In this document: positions 42,837 to 53,715 of the stretch, piece by piece
Position numbering within the stretch: the stretch's first letter is position 1
How the letters are laid out: every line of letters starts with the position of its first letter
Assembly (NCBI GenBank): GCA_020809705.1
Contig: CP085829.1
Coordinates: 3,286,001 to 3,350,000, forward strand
Length of the DNA: 64,000 nt
Origin: Calonectria ilicicola
Taxonomy: Eukaryota > Ascomycota > Sordariomycetes > Hypocreales > Nectriaceae
Direction of reading: 5' to 3'
Notes under the pieces: model-generated
Told to the model about the DNA's origin: nothing
Databases searched by the model: none
What the model saw: the letters and a program-made list of their open reading frames with translations, nothing else
Position numbers and translations under genes: made by a program

Positions 42837-45800
42837 TCAGGCAACGCACACGTGCAGGGAAACAGGGGGGAGAAAAGAAAAAAAAACAATATTGACACTT
42901 AATCATATTTAGCATTAGCGAGGGATATGGGGTTTTGGAGTACGAACCGGCTTGTATTAGCTTGCTTGAGATAGGAACCAATCATTGTGTGTTAATTACT
43001 CGTGTCAAGTGATGGTATAGTCTATTCGTATTTTTTCCCAACACCCCCGCCATAACCTACCCTTGACTAAACCAGGGGGACGGGGGGGGGGGACCCAAGT
43101 CTGTGATCATCGCTCCCCCACTTGAGCGGCATAAGCAGGACCTAGCTAGCGACGGTACGGTAGGCATGTTTCAACCTTTCCTTGTGAGGTGTTTCATTTG
43201 GGTGATGATTCGCTTTCGGGATCGGGAAATGCGACGTTGCATCATGCAGATTAGAATGGATAATAGCCTCGGGCTCTGGCATGGCTAGTCGTAAATCATT
43301 GCATATAGATAGATGGTGGTGTGGAATAGAGAAGAAATACGGGACTCGCTGACCGTCTTGTCGGATCCTCCTCGTGTCTGGACTCTGGTCACTGAGCTGA
43401 GGCCGACGATGCCTTGAGCAAGGACGCTTTGCTGGATTCTGCCCAAAGAATGATTTCCGCCCCTCTTCTCCCCGTCCCTTGTAATTATCTCATTAACGAC
43501 TGGTAATACTCTGTATGCGGTGCTGGCAAAATTGCCTATCGCCCTGAATGTATAATTCAGGTACATGATGCGGTCTTTTTCGGAAATTTACTGGGCCCTG
43601 GTCTGGGGGGGAATGGTTTTTCTGCCCCACTGCGCCCCGTGAGGCGTGGAGGTCAGAGAAAATACGGCTTGGTGGAGTGCAAAGACGCGCAAGACGAGCC
43701 AGGGATATGGCTGTTGGAAAGATGCCATCCCAATGGATGGAACGGATGATACCTTCTTAATTCTGCCTGAGAATTGTCCTCAAGGACACCCAGGCCCTCA
43801 TTGTTGATGCACGAGATAGATCAAAATGCTACACCGTATGTTAGCAAGCCAGGTTGCCTTCGCCCCTGGGACCAAGTATAGCCGTAGCATCGTAGCTCAG
43901 CGTCCGAATCGGGGTAAGGCATTGATATTTTGGGACAAAGAGCGTAAGGATATGGGAATCTGCGAGATGCCCCAGTGAAAACGGTGGCTCGCATGCTGAG
44001 CAGAACTAGATCCATATTTCCCCCATCTCTGGCTGCTCGCGAGGCTCTGGCCTCAATCTCGTGTCCTCGTGTCCTCTACGCCAACGCCGCAGCCCTACAG
44101 CGCCGAGTTTCAAGTGCTGCAGGCGCCAGGCCTTGGTATATACTCGAGATTTATAGCCAACAGCTAATGCGTAAGCTTGGTTTGGCCATCAATATCCCAC
44201 CGTATTCCCCTGCGGCGATTCCCAGACCTGGACACCTGGCAGGGGGGCTGGTATGTGGCGTAGATATGTGGCTTGCAGTCCTCTGATGCGTTAGCCACAG
44301 CCTGGGGATCCGTCTTGATCATCCTCAACAAGACAAGAACCCATCTCAAACAAAGACGAACTTTTTAAAGCGTCGGAATGATTTTTCGTTCTTTATATAT
44401 GAAATTTCTGTAACATTCGCCACACCTGATTTTTGAAACTCCCCTAGTATGTACCAGCTCTTTGGAAAAAATTCATTGTTAGTTCCGACCAGCAAGCGGG
44501 AGATGGTCGGAGAACTACCCGATGCGAATTTGTCTCTCCGCGCGACCATGTGAAAACGAAAACGGCTGATGGGACAAGCAGCCAAGCAAAATATGTAAAT
44601 AGTAAACATGATGCGGGGTCGTGTTATTCTGTTCGCATTCGTTTATTTCATCTTTATCACTTTTAATTAATTCATAGGCTCCTTGATATTATTTGTCGTG
44701 GCCCGTCAGATTTCCTCTGTCAGCTCGGCTAAAGCACGCTCCAGTCGAGGACCCACAGCTCTCGGACCGTAAACCGAGGCATGTTTTGAAATCGCGATTC
44801 TCAAGAATTCTATTCAAGGACAGGTGTTTGAGCTAGGGGCGATACGGAATTAAGGCTGGTGGGTGGCGGGTGGTTAGATGATGACTTTTGTCCAGCGAGC
44901 TTGCCTGTTGTGCAATGTGTGTGTGAACGTGAAAACCTGCCCCTTGCTACTGGGCGGATCTGTTGATTTTCCCACTGTACAATGGCATGCAACGCTCTAT
45001 TTCTCCGAAATTCAATGGATAATATGGGCAATATGATATCGGGCTAACGACCGCTATGCGGTAGATATTTATTGAAGGAGAGACGGTTAAAAAACAAAAT
45101 TCGAAAAATACCGTGACTATGACTTACATGTCCCATTCAATTTGGCCAACTTGTCCAGAGTATTTTGGAACTTGTTTCGGGGGCTTTGCGTGACTCAATC
45201 GATCGTTAGGAGTAGCCATAGAAGTCCATTCTGACTCTAGTATAGGTATGCCATATATTGAGGTCCTAGATTGCCACTTATGCCAGAGGTTAACACTACT
45301 TGGTTGCCCTCAACCACGGTCTGGCTAACGGCTGAATTTGAACTGCACGCTCCAAGTTCTCTTCGCCCAAAAATTTCCATGAGTCAAAGTTTGGCTGTCG
45401 GGAAAACCCGTCGAGAGGGCATTTGCTTGGGAAACGATTGAATCGGGAGGTTGCTCTTTGAGCGATCCAACAATGCCATGTTGAGCTCCCCCTGAGCCTG
45501 CATGACGTTCATGGATTTCAAAAGTCGTTTTTTTTTCTTTTCATTCAGCGCTAGATTTAGGGCCGATAGGTGTCATATGAAGGTGTCTTGTATCTTGCAG
45601 CTTTGACCAATGTCCCTCCAGGGGACCAAAAAGAGTGGGACCAGGGGCTAGTCGGTTCTCGAAAAGTCAAGCAACAGATCCAAGTCGCTGTTTACATGGC
45701 ATCGGACAACTTGGACATCAGAGGGCTTGTATTTTCAAAGAAAACCAGTGGCTTTCTGTCGATCATCGCAGAGGCCTCTGGTGGAGAACCATTCCGCTTA

Positions 45801-47711
45801 ATTAGGAGGCGGCTCTTGTGTGCTATATTGGCGTGCTGCAGGGGACCCTTACGCCGGCAGCTCGTAGTTGAACAAGACGAAGGTTTAGCCGTCAAGGCGA
45901 GAGGGAGGCTGAGCGCAAGCCATGGAATGGGCGCTTTTCTTCCCGCGCCCTTAGCCCTTCCGTGTTGTCGATTTCCCGTTTATTGTTTTCTGTGACTGTT
46001 CCAAAAGAGTACTTTCCATGTCGAGCCAGGTACCATCCACCTATTTGACCTCGGTCTGATTTTAGCGCCCGAAGCGGTTCCACAGTCGAGAGTTGCACGA
46101 AACTGATGTATCTATCTGGGTGTCCTGTGGCTGTCTGTACATGCCCGCGGATCAACTAATGTGAACTTGTGACAGAAATCAGGCCGAGGACAAGCTTCAC
46201 AAGCAATCATTGTGACGAGGTTCTTGTTGTAAGCGCTCTAGCACCGAGCTTTAGGCACGTGGCGGGCGCTAACGGCTATTAGATGAGGACAAACAGAGGC
46301 CGTGCTTGAGTACTGGGGTTACGAGCACATGAGATGTTTGGTTTTGATTGATCGCCCGTCAAGAGAGCCGGGTCGACTTTTTTGCCAAGGAGGGCGGTTA
46401 TGGCCTCTGAATGACACCATCTATCGCGGTGCCGCTCCAGCCGTTAGGTGGCAGCAGAATAATCATCGCAGGTTGAAGCTCGGCTGAACGGCTCGCTCTC
46501 CAACACGTCTGGCTCTTGAAAGACGTGGCTGCAGTGCATCCCTGCTGGCGCCAAGTGGACGGCGCCGTGGAGATTATCGGGTTGCTGCTGCGCTACACGA
46601 CGCCGCGGGCGAATCGTGGGGCGGGTGCCTCCCGGTCTGTCTCGGCTCCCGATCCACAGACAGGGCTCGACGCGCCTGGTACTGCAGACTTTGCTGAGGA
46701 CAGGCGCAGACAAGACGGTTGATGTCCCGGAGGGCGAGGGAACCGAAGGTGACGGTGAATGGATCGGCGTGCCTTGGGCCGGAAGCTTAAACTGGCAGCT
46801 CTGGTCCCCAGATTGCTATCTAGAAATAAGGTGTTTCACAAAAAGGATAATGCAGTAGCTGGCGTTTAAGTTTTTTGCCTGCCGGGATTGTGAAAAGGTG
46901 CTGTGTGTATGAAGGCTTACATGACACACCTTTTTTTTTTTTTTTCTTACTCACTTACTTACTTCTTGGTGGCCCCCCCCAAGACAATGACTTGTCCAGT
47001 AAAAACGCTCGATTGTTTCCCCTCCCGGCATTGCTTTGCGAAACACGCAGGCTTGAGCACGACTGCGTGATCAAGGTGGCAGGGCACGTTCCCTTTTTTT
47101 CAATTATCCCATTCTATTGATCGGCAGCCTCTGGTGCCCTGTCCCCTTGGAGCTAAGGCCTTTCGGTAGAGGCGGATCAATAGTGGCCGTTCACTAGAGT
47201 GGGAATTAGGGGGGAAAGAGGGGGCCGGCGCTGCAAGGGACAAGGCTGTCATTTAAACAATCTTCTAGACATGCTAGCTGCCGCGACTATTGGGAAAAAA
47301 ACATGCCAAGTGCAAGCTGAAAAGAACGGATGGCATAGATATATGGCACAACCCGCCTTTGAGCTATTTGCTTCCCCCCCTCTTGTTCTCTCCCTCTTCC
47401 TGCGCCTACATACTATGCGTTTTTTTCCCTCTCGCCCGTATACACACTCTCCTCTCCCTATCCGGGCCATTTACGCGTAAAGCTGTGCGTGAGCGAGACA
47501 AGCCCGTCAGCTGGTGCGTTCAGAGGCGTCGCCCAGGTGCGTCCCCCCACTTGCAATTCGCATTTTCGCTTGCAAAAGGCCAGCAATTAATACCGTCGTT
47601 TCCTTGCAGAGCCGCCCAGCATCGCCATCACACTCTTCTTCCTCTTACCTCTCCTCCTCTCCCCCCCCCCCTCTCCCCTCCCTTCCTCCTTCTCTCCTTC
47701 GCGCCCTGGCC
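42837..47711. other. Long gene-poor stretch (about 4.9 kb)
   Basis: No gene is supported. The only coding-like trace is at about 46380-46740, where frames on the plus strand carry fragments reminiscent of ankyrin repeats (GAAPAVRW, DGAVEIIGLLLR, VLQTLLRTGADK) in different frames. Homopolymer T runs occur near 46931. The last 70 bases before 47712 are almost pure pyrimidine and form the core promoter or leader of the next gene. Confidence 0.4.
47635..47705 (+). promoter_or_regulatory. Pyrimidine-rich core promoter/leader
   Basis: A long CT tract, including a C10 run, lies immediately upstream of the ATG at 47712 on the coding strand. Such tracts precede the transcription start or leader of many well-expressed fungal genes. 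Confidence 0.5.
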
Positions 47712-48956
47712 ATGGACACCCCAGAAGAGTCAATAAACCCCATTGCGGCGCTTCAATGGCGGTCGGGCTCGATAAGCAACTCGTCCTCAATTCCCAAAGT
47801 AGACTGGTCGGCCCTCAAGGCCTATGCGCTGCGTCTGCGGCAATCGCAATGGCCCAGTGGCTCGGAGCCGCCATTCTCGACGTGCACACTGCTCTCGTAC
47901 TATAACAAGGGCGGCCTGCACCTCGTGCGTCTGCTTGAGTTTGACGACGGCGAGCGCTGGGTCGCCCGCGTCCGCCTCCAGCGCGGCTACGATCAGCAGC
48001 ATGCAAGCTGCAACCTCCAGCACGAGGTTGACACGATGGCCCTGCTCCGTGAAAAGTCAAACATCCCCGTCCCACGTGTCTACGGGTACGAGTCCACCGA
48101 CGCCACCCCCGTCGGCGTGCCCTTCATGCTCCTCGAGTTCATCTACGGCGACACCGCCATGGATTTGCACGGCGGCTACGATGTCCACCAGAGCAGGATC
48201 CCGCCGCCATACAGGAACAAGCTGATCAAAAACACGGCCGCCGTCCAAGCCGAGATGGCCTCTATCCGCTTCGACAAGATTGGCCGCGTTGTCCGTCTCC
48301 CCGACGGCTCCTACACCATCGGACCCTTTCCCGACCTGGGCGGCCCATTCTCTACCGCAGCCGAGTATCTAGTTGCATGGGCAAAGCACGCCGAGTTTCC
48401 CTGGTCCGGTCGTGACCTGCACACCCTGCTTCCGCGGGGCTATCGGGAACAGCTCAGCTCATCCATCGAGCAGTTCCCCGCCCAGCTAGCCGATGCGGCC
48501 GGCCGTCTTCAGCTAAGAAGCGGGCCTTTCCCGCTATACCACGCTGACTTGCTGGACAGCAACATCATTGTCGACAAGGACAGCTTCGATATCCTGAGCG
48601 TCATCGACTGGGAGGGCGCGTCGACGGTGCCCTGGGAGGCGGTCGAGTTCCCACTCTTCTTGACCACCACCCCACCGCCAATGGATGCTCCATGGAACTA
48701 TGACGAAGATGGACTGCCCACAAGCCCTAACGTGCGGATGCTCTGTCAAGAGAAGGAGGCTTATCTCAAGCAAGTCAAGAGAGAAGAGCTGAAGTTGGGG
48801 ACCGACCAGCGTCTCTCCACCATCCTAGAGAACGCTGTTGTCCAGAACCTGGCCGGCGGTCTCAAGCTATACCTTGACCCAGGCAAGATAGGCTTTTATT
48901 GCCGTATAATTAAACAGAACTTGGCCGCCGCCGGGGAGATCAAGGCCGGGAGGTAG
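47712..48956 (+). CDS. Phosphotransferase (APH) family protein, intact catalytic motif
   Basis: A single exon of 414 residues. The start at 47712 has an excellent context (GGCCATGG); the frame is open further upstream but only through the CT-rich leader. The N-lobe shows ERWVARVRLQRG and then VDTMALLREKSNIPVPRVYGY, standard in fungal phosphotransferase-enzyme proteins, and PVGVPFMLLEFIYGD at the hinge. The catalytic loop is YHADLLDSNIIVD (complete HxDxxxxN), followed by SVIDWEGASTVPWE with the metal-binding Asp. It likely phosphorylates a small metabolite or is an uncharacterised kinase-like protein; fungal members are expanded and mostly unstudied. It resembles the protein at 4.5-6.1 kb in fold but not closely in sequence. 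Confidence 0.92.
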   Translation: MDTPEESINPIAALQWRSGSISNSSSIPKVDWSALKAYALRLRQSQWPSGSEPPFSTCTLLSYYNKGGLHLVRLLEFDDGERWVARVRLQRGYDQQHASCNLQHEVDTMALLREKSNIPVPRVYGYESTDATPVGVPFMLLEFIYGDTAMDLHGGYDVHQSRIPPPYRNKLIKNTAAVQAEMASIRFDKIGRVVRLPDGSYTIGPFPDLGGPFSTAAEYLVAWAKHAEFPWSGRDLHTLLPRGYREQLSSSIEQFPAQLADAAGRLQLRSGPFPLYHADLLDSNIIVDKDSFDILSVIDWEGASTVPWEAVEFPLFLTTTPPPMDAPWNYDEDGLPTSPNVRMLCQEKEAYLKQVKREELKLGTDQRLSTILENAVVQNLAGGLKLYLDPGKIGFYCRIIKQNLAAAGEIKAGR

Positions 48957-50711
48957 AGTACCCTTCTTTTTTCTTCCTTTTTTTTTTTTTTTCCTTTCTT
49001 CTATTTTTTCTCCATCTAGGGCACATTATATTTGGCAAACTTATACTACATTTTAACGATTTACGGGCGTATTTTGGGGGACATTATACCAGCCCGAGAC
49101 TGGGCACGCAGAACACTCTCGGATGCAACATGGCAGATCTACCATCTTGCATCCTGGGGAGGAACTTGGTAATTAGACTAGGTGTAGAGCGAGACGGAGC
49201 AAGTGACAGGGTAGTCTCTTTTTCTTTTTCCCATTTCCATTTTATTCTCTCTTTTTTTTACGCTTCCTTCAACCAATCCCAGCTCAGTCTTTGACTCACC
49301 TTCAAGACATGAATTAGTAGTGGTCTCTAATATGGAGCAAGGTCACGCAAGTCACGCCCAACGACACTAGATGTTCTTTTTTTCCCTTCTTATTTTAGTA
49401 ATATTTGACTTTTTAGGGTAGGAATACTATGGAGGAAACTAGGATGCCCTAATTTTTTTTTCTCTCATGATTAAACCCAACATGGTCTTGTCCGATGCAA
49501 GAGTGCTTACGCCCACGTCCCGTAGCCCACCATCACGCCGCTCCCACATCCCCCCGGTCTCAAAGAACCCACCTGTGTTGGACGCCGTGGAACCTGAACA
49601 GCTTTGCTTGACACGCTATTTTTAGCCGTCACGATCCGGGAAAATTTAGGCGAGGCTACGGGCATCTGAGGTGCCAGCAAATACGCGGGGATCGCCATCG
49701 TGCGTGCCTCACCGCTCGCCAGCAACAGATCTCGCAGAGTCGACATTCCGCACTCCGCGCTCCCCGGGATGTGGGGAGTTTGCAGAGTTGGTGTTATCGC
49801 GCGCCCAACACTTGGCATATGCGTTCCACATTTTTTCTGGCCTCGCTTCTAAGCCGAGCACTGCTCACCCATGACTTGTCTTTTTTTTTTTTTTTTTTTT
49901 TCAGCTCCAGATGCACAACAGGTTCGAGGCGGCTTAGCCGTGCGCAGTAGTTTGCCGGTTGGGTCATGCTGTGGAGCGCGGAAAGCTGGGGGGGACGAGC
50001 GTACCACCGTTGAGATACGAAGGCGTGAGCGATTTCGTCCCAGATTCGGCGAGGGACAAAGATCATCTGCAGGGATAATGCCGGGCCTAAACTCCAGCTG
50101 GGAACACAGGGCTTAGCCAGGGTCTGGATGATTGAACTGCCGTTGGGTCAGACAGAAGGCTGTGTAAGAGTCTTGGCAGCCAGCGCATATTTTTTTTTTC
50201 CAACGGGATGACTGCCTATTGTTGTTAGGTTGCATCGCTTTCACCGCTCGTCATGCTTTTCGGCAGGCCCAGGAGCGGAAAAAGCCTTGCATGATTCTTG
50301 AAGCCGGTCAGTTCCTAAGACGGCAAATGATGACCACACCACCATGAGGGGTGATTGTAGTCCCTCAACTGGGCGAGCATGCAATTTCTTGATGACTCAA
50401 CAGGTTTTTTTTTTTCTTTCATCCTCTGCAAGAAAATTGAGAATTAGAGCATACGCATTGTATTAGAGTATGAAGAAAAAAAACATCCAGGGTTCTTGAA
50501 CTTGGTTTGTTGGCTTCTATTCTTTGGAAATTTCTGTATTCAAGTCCAAGTGCGTGCCGCACACCGACTCCTGGCTCAATGGAAGAATTAGTCGGAATGA
50601 ACACATTCTGTCATGTGTAGATATTTTCAAACTTTTTAAGCCAATTTATCTAACTTTCCTTCATCCCTACCGTGTGGTTGCGCTTGAGATTTGTGTAGTG
50701 TTGCACCTCAA
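48957..50711. other. Intergenic, convergent gene ends
   Basis: About 1.75 kb with long T runs (48978-48992, 49880-49900, 50190-50200). No supportable gene. Confidence 0.45.
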
Positions 50712-51968
50712 CTATCCCAAGTATGCATCTGCGTCCATCGAGAATCTAACAGCCAGTGTACGATTATGTAAAGATTGAAGAATGATCAAATTTCTTGCCG
50801 TTATCATCTGTAATTTCTCAATAGGGCGGTACTCGATCGGTATCCATAAAACCTGCCTACCGCTCCACAGGATCCACGATCCATCTGGATTCAATCCGCA
50901 GCCCAACAATTCGGGGCGAGTAGGCCGTAAATGTGTCTGAGACGTATCCTCCTCAGATCCTTTCGAGTATATTTCTGGGTTACCGAGACCAATAATGCCC
51001 TGATTGGTTTTGATCATCGAATCGGATAGGAACGAGGCCCGTCCTCCTGGTATGTCAAACACATGTCGCAAGTTGAATGATTCAAGATCCCAGACTCCAA
51101 TATTCGTCTTACTCGCAAGCGTCATCAATTTCTCATTCGGAGAAAATGATAGAGATAAAATACTTTCGCATCGCAAAGCAAGTCCGTCTATAGTATTTCG
51201 TACAACACCGGTGAGTATGTCATAGAACAGAACCTCTTTGGGCTCAACTACAATCGCTAATAAACCGGGAGATGGAAAGGCCATGTCGATTACTCGTTCG
51301 CCCTCTCTGGATATGGTAATCAGTTTCTGAAGTGCGTGTGTCGCTACATCCCACACATATATGTGATGGCCAACTTGCGGTTTCGCGGCTGCCAAAGCTC
51401 CGTTGTGAGATAGCGCTAGCAGACTAGGAGAGTCGGTGAGAAAGGTAAACTTGTGGCGCAAAAAACCAGTTTTCAAATTCCAAACGCATGCTGATCCGTT
51501 TTTAGTACTGGATACTAAGCTTTCTCCATCGGTGGAGAACGCCAAAGTGGCATGGGGAGGTACAGTGGTTAGTAATCCTAATGGTCTGTAAAACGTCTGG
51601 TCACCCTCAAGCCGCCACACAAGCTGGCACGTGTTGGTGTTCCATACGTACAGCACGTCTCTTTCATCAATCGATGCAGCTAGGTTTCCATCATTGGAGC
51701 AAGCCAAGGGGACAACAGATGCTGCCTCAGATGCACGATCTGGAGTTACCCCAGTGTCGTGCTGGAAGATATCCTGTAGATCCCAGAGCCATGTAGAGTT
51801 GTTGGATTTATCCGCTGTCGCCAAATATCGACCATCGGGGGATATAGCCATAGAGTTTAACGTAATATTTAGTCCAGGATAATTGATTTCAAGCACCGCC
51901 AACACTACCCCGGTTTCGGTATTGTAAATGCCAAGATCGTCGTAATGTGCTGCTCCTTCTTGTTCCAT
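50712..51968 (-). CDS. WD40-repeat protein, orphan propeller resembling the C-terminus of NACHT-WD40 proteins
   Basis: A single exon of 418 residues made almost wholly of degenerate WD40 blades: MAISPDGRYLATADKSN...TWLWDLQ, LACSNDGNLAASIDERDVLYVWNT, LAFSTDGESLVSS...ACVWNLKTG, HIYVWDVATH, LSFSPNEKLMTLAS...IGVWDLESF. The end, SGRQVLWIPIEYRP, matches the terminal blade common in fungal STAND/NLR-like NACHT-WD40 proteins (usually WLPPEYRP). There is no NACHT, ankyrin or effector domain upstream within the next 500 bp, so this is either a stand-alone propeller or the detached C-terminus of a former NLR-like protein. The start at 51968 is the first ATG; the acidic MEQEGAAHYDDLGIYN opens directly into the first blade. 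Confidence 0.85.
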   Translation of the reverse strand: MEQEGAAHYDDLGIYNTETGVVLAVLEINYPGLNITLNSMAISPDGRYLATADKSNNSTWLWDLQDIFQHDTGVTPDRASEAASVVPLACSNDGNLAASIDERDVLYVWNTNTCQLVWRLEGDQTFYRPLGLLTTVPPHATLAFSTDGESLVSSTKNGSACVWNLKTGFLRHKFTFLTDSPSLLALSHNGALAAAKPQVGHHIYVWDVATHALQKLITISREGERVIDMAFPSPGLLAIVVEPKEVLFYDILTGVVRNTIDGLALRCESILSLSFSPNEKLMTLASKTNIGVWDLESFNLRHVFDIPGGRASFLSDSMIKTNQGIIGLGNPEIYSKGSEEDTSQTHLRPTRPELLGCGLNPDGSWILWSGRQVLWIPIEYRPIEKLQMITARNLIILQSLHNRTLAVRFSMDADAYLG

Positions 51969-52455
51969 TCACTTCTGCGCTCTTCATTTCCCTGTCCTCG
52001 ATTCGTTGACTCGGCACTCATACTCCACGATGCACGGCAGCGTGCATCGAAGGGAAGCGGGGCAGTGCGTATTTGCAGGCTTGTAACCGGGTGTAATTAG
52101 ATCACATGATGGAAAGTAGGGATAACTGCCTCGTAGAGTAGTCATTGGCGTCATTTGCGTGGTGTTTGCGCCTCTGCCGTCTGTAGGGACGGGCTCAAGG
52201 CAGCCGCCGGCACGGCCTACTGGTCAACTAGTTGTTTGTCGCTTAGCGCCCGCATGGCTCAACAGGCTTGAAGAGCAGTGCAGAGCGTCCTACGTGACTA
52301 GTATAATCGTTGCTCCCTCCCATCTGTCGTAAATTCCCTTCTTATTTTCTTTCTAGATCGCCCTCACTTCAGCAAGAATTGCAAAGCCGTCGAACCAATT
52401 TCCACTATCAACATCTTCGCAGACTCATTTTTTAACGCTCCTAAAAGAAAAAAAA
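51969..52455. other. Divergent intergenic region
   Basis: About 490 bp between the WD40 gene (minus) and the small acidic protein gene (plus). It contains no trace of a NACHT domain. Confidence 0.5.
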
Positions 52456-52827
52456 ATGAACGCCACCTTCAACTTCACAGTTGATTCCGCCGCCACCCAG
52501 GTGCAAACGACACCTTCGAATTCAGCTCCTGTCACTTTCGAGCACACTTTTGCCATAACAATGCCGACCGTTGGCGCAAATCCATGCCTGTTCAAGCAAA
52601 GCGGTTCGGTGACATTCTCCCAGGACCCTCCAAGTTCCCCTACCGTCGACACACGTTTGGCGACCCATGGCCCTGCGGGAGGGCCCCCAACGCAACCAGA
52701 ATCAGCTGGGGACGAGACAGCTCAGTGCTGCTTGGCTCAAGGCCGCTGCCATGGCCATGGGCAGGGAGAGCCCATGGACATCAGTGAAGACGATATGTTC
52801 TGGTCCGATGCCATGGACTTGGACTAG
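52456..52827 (+). CDS. Small acidic-tailed hypothetical protein
   Basis: A 123-codon frame with start context AAAAAAAAATGAAC, preceded by an AT/CT-rich leader. The N-terminus is Thr/Ser/Asn-rich (FNFTVDSAATQVQTTPS), the middle is Pro/Gly-rich, and the C-terminus is acidic with aromatic residues (MDISEDDMFWSDAMDLD), of the kind seen in transactivation or protein-interaction tails. No domain is recognised. It could be a genuine short gene; only its clean start context and composition support it. Confidence 0.45.
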   Translation: MNATFNFTVDSAATQVQTTPSNSAPVTFEHTFAITMPTVGANPCLFKQSGSVTFSQDPPSSPTVDTRLATHGPAGGPPTQPESAGDETAQCCLAQGRCHGHGQGEPMDISEDDMFWSDAMDLD

Positions 52828-53715
52828 CCCATTTCATCCGGGGAACGGGAGATTGGGTGATAAAATGATGAAATAATGTATTTATGAATTAAGAGATTTT
52901 ACGATACCAGGGCGTTTTGCGACAGGGACGGATACATAATGTACCACTTGATCGGTTTGGTTGGGCGTGCAGGTTTGGGATGGAACATGTTATCTTTACT
53001 CGGGCGTCGGGCGTCTTGTCTTGTCTTGTCTTGTTTGTCTTTTTTGGCTCGTTGCTCTTGAGAGAAAAAGATTTCTCGGGCAATTTTGCGTACCAGATAA
53101 AAAGCCAAACCACCAAAAAAAAACTCTACGCGGTTGTGCTTTGGGGGAATCGAATTGCGTACTTGGCTGCGACTGCGAATGGCCTCTTCGCAATACAATA
53201 TTTGATCCCCACTCAAGGAATATCTCGTCTTGACTTCGTCTACTTGCCTCCATGTCTTCTGACCAATGTGGTATTAACCAAGCAGAGAACAAACCATGGG
53301 CCGGGAATTGGGCTCGTCCCAATTGACTTCCTTCTGCTCATCATTGACGTTGGGGTCCAGTCTGATATCATCCGACTAGTTTGGCAGGGGTCCAAACTCA
53401 CGCGTTGCGTGAATGGGTCCACCACCCCTGCAATTGCTCATCCTGTCATGACTCTAATTCCACGTGCCATCATATTTAGTTCAATACCATACAGTTGGGC
53501 TCTCTAAAACGGCCCGTGCCTTGGGTCCAGATTTCTGTTGTCAGCGTCTGGTTCAAAGTGGAGAGCATGTCACTTTTGGTGTTGAATACTTCATGGATAG
53601 ATACATCATTCTTATCTCCCTATTGTCACATTCTACCTACGCTTGTGCAATGAGAAATCTGTTTGCATCATCAAATTATTTTAATTCATCGCTAGACATA
53701 ATGCTTTCTTGGATT
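52828..53715. other. Intergenic region with a short pentanucleotide repeat
   Basis: It contains (TCTTG)4 at 53014-53033. No gene is supported; the 3' end of the Vms1-like gene lies at its right edge. Confidence 0.5.
53014..53033. repeat. (TCTTG)4 microsatellite
   Basis: Four perfect tandem copies of a pentanucleotide, directly visible, in intergenic sequence. Confidence 0.95.
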
